Assembly: GCA_013399855.1 (NCBI GenBank)
Contig: VXAY01000169.1
Coordinates: 124,001-188,000, forward strand
Reading direction: 5' to 3'
Length of the DNA stretch: 64,000 nucleotides
DNA from: Oxyruncus cristatus
Lineage: Eukaryota > Chordata > Aves > Passeriformes > Cotingidae
Shown here: piece after piece, positions 35,970 to 47,542 of the stretch
Layout: every line of letters starts with the position of its first letter
How positions within the stretch are numbered: position 1 is the stretch's first letter
Position numbers and translations under genes: made by a program
The notes under the pieces: generated by a model
The model's database searches: none
Seen by the model: only the letters and a program-made list of their open reading frames with translations
Told to the model about the DNA's origin: nothing

Positions 35970-36066
35970 GGAGGCCTGGAAAGCCCTGGGGGATACCAGC
36001 CCTCACCAAGCTATGCAGGAGTACGTTGCTGCAGTGAAGAAGCTCGACCCCAGTTGGAATCCACAG
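35970..36066 (+). CDS. ACBD6: ACBD6 coding exon 3
   Basis: Completes Trp83 and encodes residues 84-115: EAWKALGDTSPHQAMQEY, then VAAVKKLDPSWNPQ. This finishes helix 3 and gives helix 4 of the acyl-CoA-binding domain. Tyr101 aligns with ACBP Tyr73, so every ligand residue in this protein keeps a constant offset of 28 from bovine ACBP, without gaps. The acceptor is tctcctag and the donor gtagga, exit phase 0. The domain closes near residue 113. Confidence 0.96.
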
Positions 36067-39000
36067 GTAGGAAGCGCGGAAACGCCGATGGGAAAACAAG
36101 CCAGCATTTGTCTTTGTAAAGCCGCCGATGGTTCGGCTTCACACGGATTTTTAATTGCTGCATGGCAAACTTCATTTTGAGCAGATTGAAGTCCAAATTC
36201 GTTTTAAAAACTCCCCTTTTGTTATGACTGGGACATGAAGAACCATCTCCTTCATTCATAATGATCTTCATTGCAGCGAGCGCATGCACAGGGTTGGTTT
36301 GGCTCTAGTGATCTAATTTATCTTGCTCTTATTGGTTCATGCTGTATTTAGCATGTAAAGATACTTTTTATCCTTTTCTCATCTTTCTCTTTTCAACTAC
36401 TAGTTAAATGTTGATCAATAGAAAGCAATCTCCATGAGAGTGACATGAACTGAATGATCAATTCTAAAAATGTTTCCTTTTTGTTTCGATGCAGCAAATT
36501 ACCAAATCTGATTATGATTAGGTACTCCAACATAACAAGTCCTGTGTCTGTGTTATAGGGAGACTGTGCTGTCATTTTAATTAATCTCTCTTTCATCTAC
36601 CAGGTTTATTACTTGATTAAATCCTTAAGGATATCTCCTGTTTATAGACTGACTTTTATACAATTTTTAAAGAGGATTGCTCTTTAGAAAAAGTATTGCC
36701 TTTGGAAATAGAGGTATTTCCCTAATAGCAAAATGCTGAAGGCATGGTAATTTCTTTTCACGGTAGGAAATTGATTCTTTTTTGGTCCTGTGCTTTGGAA
36801 GCAAAATCTTGTGTGAGCACAAGCCTATGAATCAAGAATTTGATTCTCATTTGTCTTCTGATGGTGTTCTGGAGACTTAAGAATAATTGTTTTTCCTTCA
36901 CTAGTTTGTGTTTCGTGCCATTGATACTGTTTTTGCAGGAATGAAATGCTGTCATTTAGAGAAAACCCTTTTTAATGCCCTTGGGGAAAATGGTTTTATA
37001 TGCTGTACAGTTAGCAAAAGCTGGCTGCTTGCTGTGTAAATTCTTGTCTGATCTAAAATTCTCATAGAGAACTGAAATAATTTGTAAAAATCCGTGTATA
37101 ATTCTGAATGAAGAAAGTGCCAGACCAAACATACAAATATTAATTAAAAAAATTAAAAACCCGACAAACAAAACACCCAGTGCTTTCCTGAACAGATTTC
37201 TCAGCATGGTGACAGGCTTAGCTTTGGGGATTCCCTTCGCTTTCTTGCCTCGGAGAAATACTTATTGTCACAGGTGTGAGCTTCAGGTTACAAAGCTGTC
37301 AGCTAGAAAAGTGGAATGTTAGTTTTGTACAAAACAAATATTTTCAGGAAGTCACGCAGCAAACAAAGAACGGTCTGCAGCACTGCCCCTCCCTTATTCC
37401 CCCCAGGTGAGGAGGTCACCTTAGCAGAAAATGTCATTTAAAAGGTAGCATTAAAGTACAGGTGGCATTGGTTTCTTTACTACAAGTCACCTGTCCTTCC
37501 TACTAAAAGTTCCTTTTAGTTCCACTTTTATAGGACCAAAATGCTGTCAGGAGTCCGTCCTCTCACTCTGTTGTGTCTCTTGCTGCTCTACTCTTGTTTT
37601 CTTTCCTTCCCCCCCGCTAAATTCCCGTTCTGGAGCCACGAGAGGGAGCTCTGTTCTTTTAAATGATGGAGGTACATGTGTCAGGGGATGGAGATAAAAC
37701 AGCTATTTTAGTCTTCAAATTTCAAATTGGATTTATAGAAAAGATCTGTGGCTACATTACAAGGTGCTTCATCACTGTCACTGTGTCTCCTTTACACGCT
37801 CATCCGCAGGGTGCCTTTGGATCTTTCTTACGTTCAGTAGATCATGAATGAAATACTCCCAGTGTTTGGTTAAAAGCAGCATAAAGTGCCTGGTACAAAT
37901 TTGAAAAGTTCATCTTTCAGGTAGTTATGAATCATAAGTAGTAACTACAGTACAAAGGTGTTGAATTTCTGATTGTGGAGCTTCATGAATTTTGCTGTTG
38001 TAAAGCTTTCTCAATATTACCTGCTTATCTTCTCTTTGACAGTTCATCTCATCCATTAAACTTGTGCTTTTGTGTTGTCTCAAATCCTACTCAGGCTCCT
38101 GTTCCATATATTTGCAAGAGGGCTTTAATGTCTTGATCCTTTATACTCAATATGCAAAATTTTAAACTTCGAAGCAGCTTATATTTTTCGTAGGTTCATT
38201 TTTCCCCCGGCAGATCTGCTGCTGTTCTGGAGCTTTCAGACTGTCGGTATTTTTGTTAATAAATAGAATGGAACTAAGTGCAGCATTTCTTACGCAGTCC
38301 AAATGGATCCACTTCTTCATTCCTTTTTCTTGATTCTCCATTGATTCATTCTTTCATATTGATCTTGCAGTTTCTATATTAGTACATTTTCTACATCAGG
38401 CTGTAACTGCTATAATTCAGTATCTTTGTTTCGGATGGTGAAAAAAACCAAAGTAAAAGGATGCTGACGCAGTTGGAGTGCCCTGAATTTGTGTTCAGAA
38501 GCAATGAAAACACCAGTAGCAGCCAAAATCTGGTCTGCTGCTTCTGCTGCTGCTGCTGCATGGAGTCTGGAGTTAACAGCACTTTATTAGAAGACAGCTG
38601 AATGTGGAGAGGCAACAGCACAGCTGTTCTCCGCTCTTTGAAGCTGGTATTTCATTTTTGACAGTGGAGGCACATCTGTTGGCTCATCTCCATGGCTATT
38701 TCCAATGTGTTTTAGTTCCTTCTTCACCCTGCAGGTTGTCTGATAGTCCTGCCAAGTCTTTTCTTTCAGAGCTTAGTCTAAAACCTGGAAAGAAATAGTC
38801 ATACTGCATTTATTTTCAGCAATTTTATTTGCTGGGAAGTCTTTAAAATAGCAGATAACCAAAAGGATTTTGAGGTGAGATCCATTGTCTTCACATCCAT
38901 GAATCCACAGGAATCTCCTTGCTGTGTTTGTCTTGATCCCAGCAGTGTAGAACCAGTAATCACAATTGGCTTTTCAGGATGCTTTGCACTTAGGCCCTCC

Positions 39001-40543
39001 TGTGTTGGCATAGTCTTACTGTGTGTCGTGTAGTGTGTTGTTTTGTTCCTTTTCCCAAGAACAGCTGTCAGCAGGAGGTCAGGAACATTGTTTTCCATGC
39101 ATTCTCCATTCTCCTCTTGATGCAGTCTTCCTTCGTCATCTTCTACCTTTTAGCACATCTTTTGTTTCTTGTTCTGGCTTGTGAGTCATTCCTTTCAGTC
39201 TGAAGTTCCAGGCAGTGGAAAGGTAATTGCTTGGACCAGCTCAGCTCTATTTGCATATTTCAGAGACATCACCTGTCCTTCAAGTCTATTCACTCTTCCT
39301 CCAGAACAGAGAATAATATATGAAGCCATTCTTTTGCATTCTCTAGCCTTAAACAGAAACGTTTCATGTCAACACCTCCCCCTGGTTTGGGTCCTTTGGA
39401 AAGGAATACGTGTCCCAGCAGATTCTGGTGTGTTCACCTGTCATCTTCCTGCTTTACTGGCAGCAAGTGACACGTTGCTTTTGGTGGCTTTTGCTGGCTT
39501 TTGCTGGTGTGTGTGAGTTAGGTGATGACACTCACCTGCCCTCCCTGCCAGGCTCTGTGTGCCCACCCCTCTGACCCACCACACTGGTGCCATCCTGCAG
39601 CCTTAGCAGTGGGCTCAGGGATTTTGGGACTATCACCTTCACAAGCTGGTGTCTTCCATCTTCACGCAGCAACTGTGTTTTCATGTACATCACTGTATAA
39701 TCGGATGCTTCAGTACTAGTGGCTGTATTTCCATTCCCCGACACGCTCCAAAATTCTAATCTCTGTCGTGTATTTCGTATCACAAATCCCCACTGGCTTC
39801 AATCCAGATTTTTCAAACCTCAGGCAGCCATGGGAGAAGCAGAAGCAGGCCAGCACCTTTTCTCAGCAGCACTGAACACATCCCTTCCACCAAAATCCCA
39901 TCTCCAGGGCCGTGGCTGGAGGTGGGACACAACACTGCAGTGGGGTGGTCAGGAGCTGTTATTGATCCATCCTTGTTACATGGCACAGCTCGAACAATAA
40001 AAATAAATAATTAAAAAAGCATCCAGATTTGCTCATCTGTTTTAGCCTTCCATTTGCTGATTGCAGTTTTGGCATCACTTGATTCTAAATATTTCCTTTT
40101 CCTATTTCTTATATTGCGCATTTACCAGTTCCAATCTCAACAGCTTGTCACTACTAACTTCAGTGGCAACCTTTCCCAAACACTTAGAGGCCTCTTCCTA
40201 TTTACTTTGACTGCTGAAACCTCACGGGAGGACTTAATGATTTTCTATTTATATATTATAATTCTAAAAATTGGCATTTTAACTTGTTTGACTTCACTTC
40301 ACCAGTAATGCACTTAGCAGGATTTCTGCTGTGTAATGAGGAAAGTTGGATGTTAGGAATCTAAAGAGCAGAGACTTGTCTGGAAGGCAAAGTTGGAAGA
40401 GAGCTTGAGCTCAAAGAAAATAGACGTTCAGCAAACATCTTTTTAAGCTCTTAAAGGTATGAAATTCCATTGCTGATGTTTGCAGGGGAGAAAGCTGCCC
40501 GTGTTTTTTTTTTCAAGTACTGTTCTATGCCTTGTTTGAGTAG

Positions 40544-40582
40544 AGAATTTATTTCTATAGCAGAAATAGAATTTATTTCTAT
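40544..40582. repeat. Short direct duplication, period 24
   Basis: The 15-mer AGAATTTATTTCTAT occurs at 40544-40558 and again at 40568-40582. A small local duplication. Confidence 0.85.
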
Positions 40583-41125
40583 GTACTCTGGGCCAAGTAG
40601 TGAATGGGAGTGAAATCCCCCCATTGCTGTGTTGGTGTGGGAGCACCGAGTCGTGCCGGGAGAGGACCCCTGGGGAATACACGGCCTCATGAAAAACAAA
40701 ACAAACTTCAGAGTGAATAAAGTACCAAATGCACTATTGCTGCAGGCTTGGAGCAGTCCAGGAAGCTGGAAAACCTGTGGGAATAAACAAATGGATTTGT
40801 CCAGTGGGTGTTTTTGCAGGAAGTACTGCAGGGGGCAATATTTGATAAGGTGGTTGGCCAGGTACCCTGTGCCCAGGGCTGGGTTCTGTCCCCCCTTTCT
40901 TCTGGTGAAATAACCCTTCTCTGTCACGTTTTAAATGCAACAAGCGAGTTGAAACTAAAATGTGGAAAAGGGAATTTGCAATCTGTGGATACAGTGAAAA
41001 GCAGAATAAACAATTCCCAGATTTGCAGCACAGCTGAGTTTGTATGTGTGGTTTTGTTGGGTTGCACCAGGTATTACTGAGATATTTTAACAGTTGATTT
41101 AAATTAATGAGCCTCTTGTATTTAA

Positions 41126-41195
41126 GTAGGATCTCCAAGTCAGTTTAGAATTTTTGTCATGTAGGATCTCCAAGGGAACTTAAAAATTTCTGTAC
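41126..41195. repeat. 35-bp tandem duplication, two diverged units
   Basis: GTAGGATCTCCAAG occurs at 41126-41139 and 41161-41174. The flanks also correspond ('ttagaatttttgtcat' versus 'ttaaaaatttctgtac'), giving two 35-base units. Confidence 0.85.
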
Positions 41196-42160
41196 TGACT
41201 CAAATACAAAATGCATTTCCAATGGCATTAAAACAAGCATTTGGAAATCCAGTCCTAATTTTTCTTAAATTTGGACTCATTGCTCAGGTCTGTCCTCTTC
41301 ATATCTGGAACAAGAAGCTTTGATCTTTTGCAGCTTACAGGTTTTATGTGTCTGGTCAACTTCTCTAGGAATTACATTAGTGGCTGGTAAATCATACTGT
41401 AGTTTCAGCGTGGGTTTCTTGGTTAGTACTGCAGGCCCATGGAATTCCTTCTGGAAATTAAGAAATGCGTTAGAAAAGCTCTTGTCTGTAAACAAAATGA
41501 GTGCACCCGTCATGTTTTCCTGTTTTGTCTGTCAGTCAAACAGATGTCCCCCGTGATAATCTGTCCCAGCAGCCACCGTTCCCTGTTGGGGAAGAGCAGC
41601 CGAGTGGTGTGGGCAGGATTACCAGGGGGATGGGAAGAGCAGGGAGGGAAAAGACCTGTTTGGGTCTCTCTCTGCTGTCACCAGCAGCAGTGTGCTCACA
41701 CACTTAGCTTCCTTTGGGTAAATATCTCAATTTATGGCTTGCTGTGCTGCGAGGTCAAAAACTTGGAAAAAACAGCGACTTTATTTCTTTTGTAGTATAA
41801 AAGCAATTTAATTGCATCGTGTAAAGTGGGCACTAATCAAATTATGGCTGCGCTCCTTAAAGCTCGCTGTCCTGTGCCGTGCTAATGCAGCACCCTGGGA
41901 AGAGGAGCAGTGCTGGCAAGGTCTTTGCTCTGCACGTTTCTTTCTGGGTTTGTACCTTGTGTGGCATTTCACCCTGAGGGAATTTCCTGTTTGACTTCGG
42001 GGTTTTTTTAACCCAAATGTTAATAAACAAAACGTAGAAAAGAAACTGCACTGTTTACTATACGTATTTTGACGGCTCTTATTTCAGCGAGTGGCCACAT
42101 TGGAAGAAGCAGATCACTGAGATAATTCATAAACTCTAATCAGGCTCTTTCCCTTTTCAG

Positions 42161-42249
42161 AAAAAAAAAAAAACAAAACAAACCAAAACCAACCAAATCA
42201 ACAAGCCTGGGGTTTTTTGGTGGTTGGGGTTTTTTTTAATTTTTTTTAT
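42161..42249. repeat. A-rich/T-rich inverted simple sequence
   Basis: An A-run with CAAAC and CCAACCAAA units (42161-42197) is followed, after about 15 bases, by TTTTTTGGTGGTTGGGGTTT and a T-run. The second part is an imperfect reverse complement of the first, so the segment can fold on itself. Confidence 0.8.
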
Positions 42250-44566
42250 ACTTCTAACAGAAAATGAAGCACTAGAAATTGAATAAAACCAGGAAAACTG
42301 ATCCACCCCAGGCTTCTGGCTTTGGGGCATGTAAGGCTGTAATGTCTTCTGGGTTCAGGTTTTTTTTGTGAACCACATTGGGATATGTAATAGTTTTGAG
42401 GGGTTTTTATGTCCTGGGAAGGGATCTTAACACACAGAGGGATTCTTCTGCCCTGCTGCTTTTTTCTCTCCTGCAGTTGCATTTTATTGCAGAGGACAAA
42501 CCAAAATGCCAGACCCAGGGTGAGATTTTCAGTTGTTTGGAGTCGTGGCTCTGGAAAGCTGTGCAGAAGTGAAGAAGTTAAAATGAACAAGCGTCTCGTA
42601 GCAGAAATACAAACAGCTGGAATATGTGCCAGCCTCCCATCCCCTGGGAGCCTGTTGGATTGTTCTCTTTGATTTTACATCTCCGCAGAAATTTATGGTC
42701 TCGGCTCCTTTTATTTATGACACTGCGATCCTCGATCAGGCGATTGATTGAAATGCAGGAGTGCCAGGCTGCAAGCCCTGTATTTTAGGGAGGATTAGAA
42801 AGCAAACCAGCAATGCAGTCGTGTGTTGAAAGCTGCGCTGGAACACCTCTACAGAGGTTGCCCATGTTTCTGTGTCCCTAAACTTCTTGATCGTAAAGAA
42901 TTATCATGACAAGGGTTCATACCTCCTTTCTTACCCTCCTTTTAGGGTGCCTTTTCTGGCTGAAAACACTGCATGTTAAATGTGCAATCTTACTAGCCCT
43001 GCAAGGGCTAACTTCTGCTTGTAGAGATGTTAGCCCCTATTTTTCCAGCTCAGGTCCAGCAGTGCTGATGCACCATGTTGTGAGTGTGCTGTGGGAAGTA
43101 TACTATATTCTCTCACAGCTGCTTGAATGTAACAGTAGCTGTTTTGGGGAATTGCAGGCAAGAAATTGGGGGGGCTCACCATTCTTTTGGCTACCAGTGT
43201 GGTGGTTTTGGCTAAATATTTAAGCAAGGATGAAATATTTTTCCTTTTGAATATGTCGGTGAATTAACTTTCGTCATCTTGCGCTAATTAAAAAAATATA
43301 TATTGTACTATTTGGAACGCATTCAGAAAGAAAAAGAGTAATTAGAGGCACAGCTCGGCCTTGCTGAGTGTGCTGCTGCAGCACAGTGATGTGTGTGGCA
43401 TCCCAGCGTCACGATTCCTGGCTTACAGGGGGATGAGGGCACTGCACAAAAGCCAGATACACCAGGAGAAACTGAGAAAAGATCAAATACATTCAAGTGG
43501 ATATATCAAACTACTGGCATTCAGTGATGACAAGATGTAACAGAATGAGGCGAAGTACTGTGTGACTTTCTGTGCAGTAGGGATTGAGTTCCTTTTTTCT
43601 TTTCCCCTTAATAACGCTTCAGAAGTGACAGGTTGTGCTGTGTGGCTGCAGTGCATGGGTAGCAGTCCCACAGCGCTGGTTACTCTGTGATCCCACGGCT
43701 CTGGGATTGGAAGCACAAGACACAGCTGAGCTCTGGGACCTTAAAGCTTCACTTGAGCAAGTGCTCTCCTCGCTCAGAGAGCATCTCGTTATCAGGGAGG
43801 GTGTAAGTTGCTGCTGATCCTCTGCTGAAGGTTGTTGCTTCTACCTCTGAGTTGACAGAATATGGTTAGAGATGCTGATAATTCCAGGGAGAGCCCAAGA
43901 TCTTGGCTTAAACTGAGAAGGTGAGGTTGAGTTTGCGTCAGACCACAAGCTGCAATGACTGAAACGCAACCAGAGGTGCCCTCTGTCGTTTCTGCCTTGA
44001 GGTGGCATTTTCTGCCAAGGCAGGGAAGGGGTTCAAATGCCATGTGCAGTTTTCTTTTGTTGCAGATCAGCAGCAATGCTGCTGCTCCTCAGCAACAGAA
44101 ATGTGAATAAGGAAAGTATTGAAAAGCTTGGTTTTGTGAAGTAGCTGTGTGAGGCTGGAAGCAGGAAAGAGCAGCGTTGTGGCAGGAGAAGTGACTCCAC
44201 CAGCAACGAAAACTTTCCTGTGTAGGTTCATTTCTGTACTGAAACTCCTCTGGCTAAAAACAAGTTGGTAAATGAGGCTTTTGGTAGTGCTGGGCAGCGT
44301 GACAACAGTGGGGTCTGGGAAAGCTGCAGGATGGGCTGGCAGAGGAGAGGTGTTGAACCAAGCAGGGTGCTGCCATGGGCTATAGGGACAGGGCATGTGA
44401 GCAGGCAGCGAGGGGCAGTTCAGGAGCCTGGGGCAGGGGGCAGAGAGCAGAGCAGGCAAAACCTCAGCCTGATGTAACAGGAGGAAAAATAAATAGGAAC
44501 TTGCAAGGGGAGGTCGGGAGGACCAGGAGGGTAAGAGGTGCTTTCTCTGCTCAGTCTCAGCTGGGG

Positions 44567-44614
44567 TTGCAACTCGATGACCTTTAAGGCTCCTTCCAAC
44601 CCAAACCATTCTAT
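44567..44614 (+). repeat. CR1 retroposon, terminal 3' scrap
   Basis: Reads 'gatgacctttaaggctcctt' then 'ccaacccaaaccattctatc', the last ~48 bases of a CR1. The preceding sequence is not clearly CR1. Confidence 0.85.
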
Positions 44615-46824
44615 CAGGATTCCTGCTGGCCAAGCAGCAGACAGCCTTCCTGACATCCGTGACCCCAATGTTGTCCTGGAGTGCCCAGAAACATGGAAGA
44701 GTCTGATTCGATGCACCCAAGTCCCCTTGCTTGGGATAGCCCAGTGAGGTGGCGAGTGAGGGTGGGCGGAGCAGACACAGCCTCCTCTGCTTGTGGCATG
44801 TGGTGGGCAGTCAGGAGCGGGGCTTGGACTTGCTCTGCAGCTTGCTTGGGAACTCGTGGTATCCTCTCCTCAAACTCCTGTTTTGGCCAGCAACCCACCA
44901 GGCTTGGGTTAGCAGCTTGAGTGCCTTAAATGGGGAAGGGTGCAACCTCTAATAAAAGAATCTAATTTTTCAAAGGAATTGAAGCTGTTGCAGAACTCTC
45001 AACTCGATGTGTCAGAGGCTGTTAAAAGAATTCAGAAACTTGGGAAAAAAATTGCAGGTTTATCTTACTGTGGAGTATGTAATGCCTTGATTTTTAGGTG
45101 TGGAGCTGTAGGCATTTCCTTGATGATATTCAGACACAGGAAGGCTCTGTGTACTCTGCTGCTTCACATAGTGATGTAAAGGCTGGTTTAAAAGAAAATA
45201 AAAATAGCACATGCTTTTGGTGAGGAGGGAATAGCTGCAATTGTTTTGTGTATAACATAAGCTGTAGCATAATTAAGCTGTTTCTTTAGTGAAAATCCAG
45301 CTTTTCGTGTTGGAAAAAGGGTAAGTGGTTATGTTTAGCTTGCTCTTTACAGGAAATATCTAGGAGGTATTATTGAGTGTAATTACTGGAGATCAAGATT
45401 TTGTTTGGATGTTGGTTAATGTCTTGTGAATGTTATTTGTCTCTTAGAGTGGAAAAGGAGTTATCCTTTGAAAGAGCAGGAGTTACTACTTAGATTCTTG
45501 GGCAGTGTTGTACCAAATTAGTCCTATTGGAAGGGAAGGTGGCACTCCTTAAGTGTCTCTGGAGCATCCTGTAAGTGTTTTGAGCTGAACTAACCAACAC
45601 AAAGGCACGTAAAGGCTCAGGCACAGCACCAAAGCTGCCTCCAGATCTTGCTGCATCCTTCTGGCTGAGCCTGCCAAGGGTTACACCGTCACTTCAGAAA
45701 CCTTCTGTTCCTGCTGGGATGCTCAGATCCTTCCCTTGCCCGAGTCTGTGGGGACGGGAACCAGCAAAGATCTCTTCATTCTTCCATTTCTCTGCCTGCA
45801 GAGCTCATAAATCCATCCTCTGCCTTCACTGTTGGAGGAAACAAATGTCCGTGGCGCTGGTCAAGTTGCCAGTGGGGACATTGGCCACTGCAGTGCTGCC
45901 TGGCCCAGTTTCACTCCAGAAAGTGGAGGATGAATATGTCAACAGACAGGCTGTGAGTCCTTTATTTATCAGAAGTAGTTAGGGTTGCCTTCAGCTTTTA
46001 AGCTTCAGAGCACCTCTTTCATCCCAAGCTGTGCAGTCCTTCAGTATTTCCAGTTTGGCTCAGAATATGTGTCTTGTTCATACAAATGTCTGTGTAAATC
46101 TATATAAATGTCTGTATTAGATTGACAGAGAAAGCAGCAATTACAGTCCAGGCTGTGTTTGTGTCTATAGCTTGGTCCCCTCTGCTTGGGCATTTGTGGA
46201 TTTTCACAGGGGTGATGTGACAGAAACCAAAAACTGTGGGAAGCCACTGCACTGGGTTTTTTGATTGAGTGTATTATTGCCTTCTGTGCATATGCTAAAA
46301 TGTATATAGTGAGTGATGCAATCACAGCTGCTAGCAAGCATAAAATTTGTGCAGAATTATGTTAAGCATATTACATTTCTTTCCCTTCCCCTGACTGTCT
46401 TTACTACTAACTTCCAACTGTGATTATGGCACAGTTATTAATTAAGTCGTTATCGTTAAATGAGTAATCTGCAAGGCTTTGCTTTAGATCACAGCTCTGT
46501 TTAACGATGACATTAATTATAGTATGTTTGTTTTTAATTTTTTTTTTAATGTAATCTGGAAAATATTTTCCGTGTCTTGGATTGTGTTTTTTAAGAGGAA
46601 ATTCTATGACGAGACTTAGAAGAACCAGAAAACTTTTTTTTTTTTTACTTTTTTTTTATGTAGCCATGGATGGAATATTAACTAAACCGACCCTGCAATA
46701 TTTAATACCAAAAAAAAAAAACAACCCAACCCCACGTTACTCTGCGGAGCGTTCTGCCTTTTTTTATTATGGCAGTTTGCTCGGATGGATCGGATCCTCA
46801 GTGGTCCCTTGAAAAGGCTCCAGG

Positions 46825-46835
46825 TGCTGAGTCAT
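46825..46835 (+). promoter_or_regulatory. Candidate MARE/NF-E2-type site
   Basis: TGCTGAGTCAT is a full match to the small-Maf/NRF-type extended AP-1 element. It lies in a unique, partly GC-rich block (46800-47000) of ACBD6 intron 3. Motif match only; no proof of function. Confidence 0.35.
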
Positions 46836-47471
46836 GTGCACGCCCCGGCCGAGCCGCTGCTGGGAGCCAAGGAGGATTGTTGAGAGAGGAATATTAAAAT
46901 AGTCTGTTTATGACAGCCATTAATACGGCTGGTGCGGAGGGGATGGCAGCCGCCCGTGGAAGGCGGCTTTGCAGCAGCGCAAGAGGGAGGCTCAGCCAGG
47001 GGCGGATTCGTGTCTTACTTGGGTGTAACTGGCTTCCACGGAGTGGTGAGAAATGCTGAGCTCGTATTTGAGTCAGGAAGGAAGGATTTTATGAATTTAA
47101 ACACTGCGTAAAACAAAGCCTCATTTTACAAATGGTGAAAAACAGTAGCGTCACCACTGAAGGGTTAAGATTTACCTTCCCTCTCGCTGCTGGTAAGTGT
47201 GAAGTTCAGCCGAGCTGTAAAGACGGGAGGATACAGGTGGAAAATACCTTTGGAAGAGAACATAGTTTGTCCTCATTTCACGCCTCATTAGCCGCGCTGC
47301 CGGAGGACCCTCCCGCATTGTTACGGGGTCAGGAGCCTCCCGCGGCGCTGGGGGAGAAGGGACATCTCCTCCCTGTCCAAGGGCTCTCATCCTCGGACCA
47401 CCTGCGTTTGCGGTGGAGAGCACCCTCCTCCCCTTGGCTCTCCTGGCACTGGCCTCAACTAGTAAGGAAAA

Positions 47472-47542
47472 GACAGCAGCAATTATGGCACACACAATTA
47501 ACGAGCTTCTAATCTCCAGCCTTGTGTGTAATTGCTGCTGTC
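47472..47542. other. 71-base hairpin-forming inverted repeat
   Basis: GACAGCAGCAATTA (47472-47485) is perfectly complementary in reverse to TAATTGCTGCTGTC (47529-47542). After a five-base bulge (47486-47490) a further seven pairs form between 47491-47497 and 47522-47528, leaving a 24-base loop. The size resembles a microRNA precursor, but the same symmetry could be a paired homeodomain (TAAT) binding module. It is not a CR1 sequence. Confidence 0.7.

Noticed and set aside
43792..44720. Minus frames of 94-217 codons around 44 kb
   Set aside because: The longest overlaps a CR1 terminus (44567-44614) and has no recognised domain.
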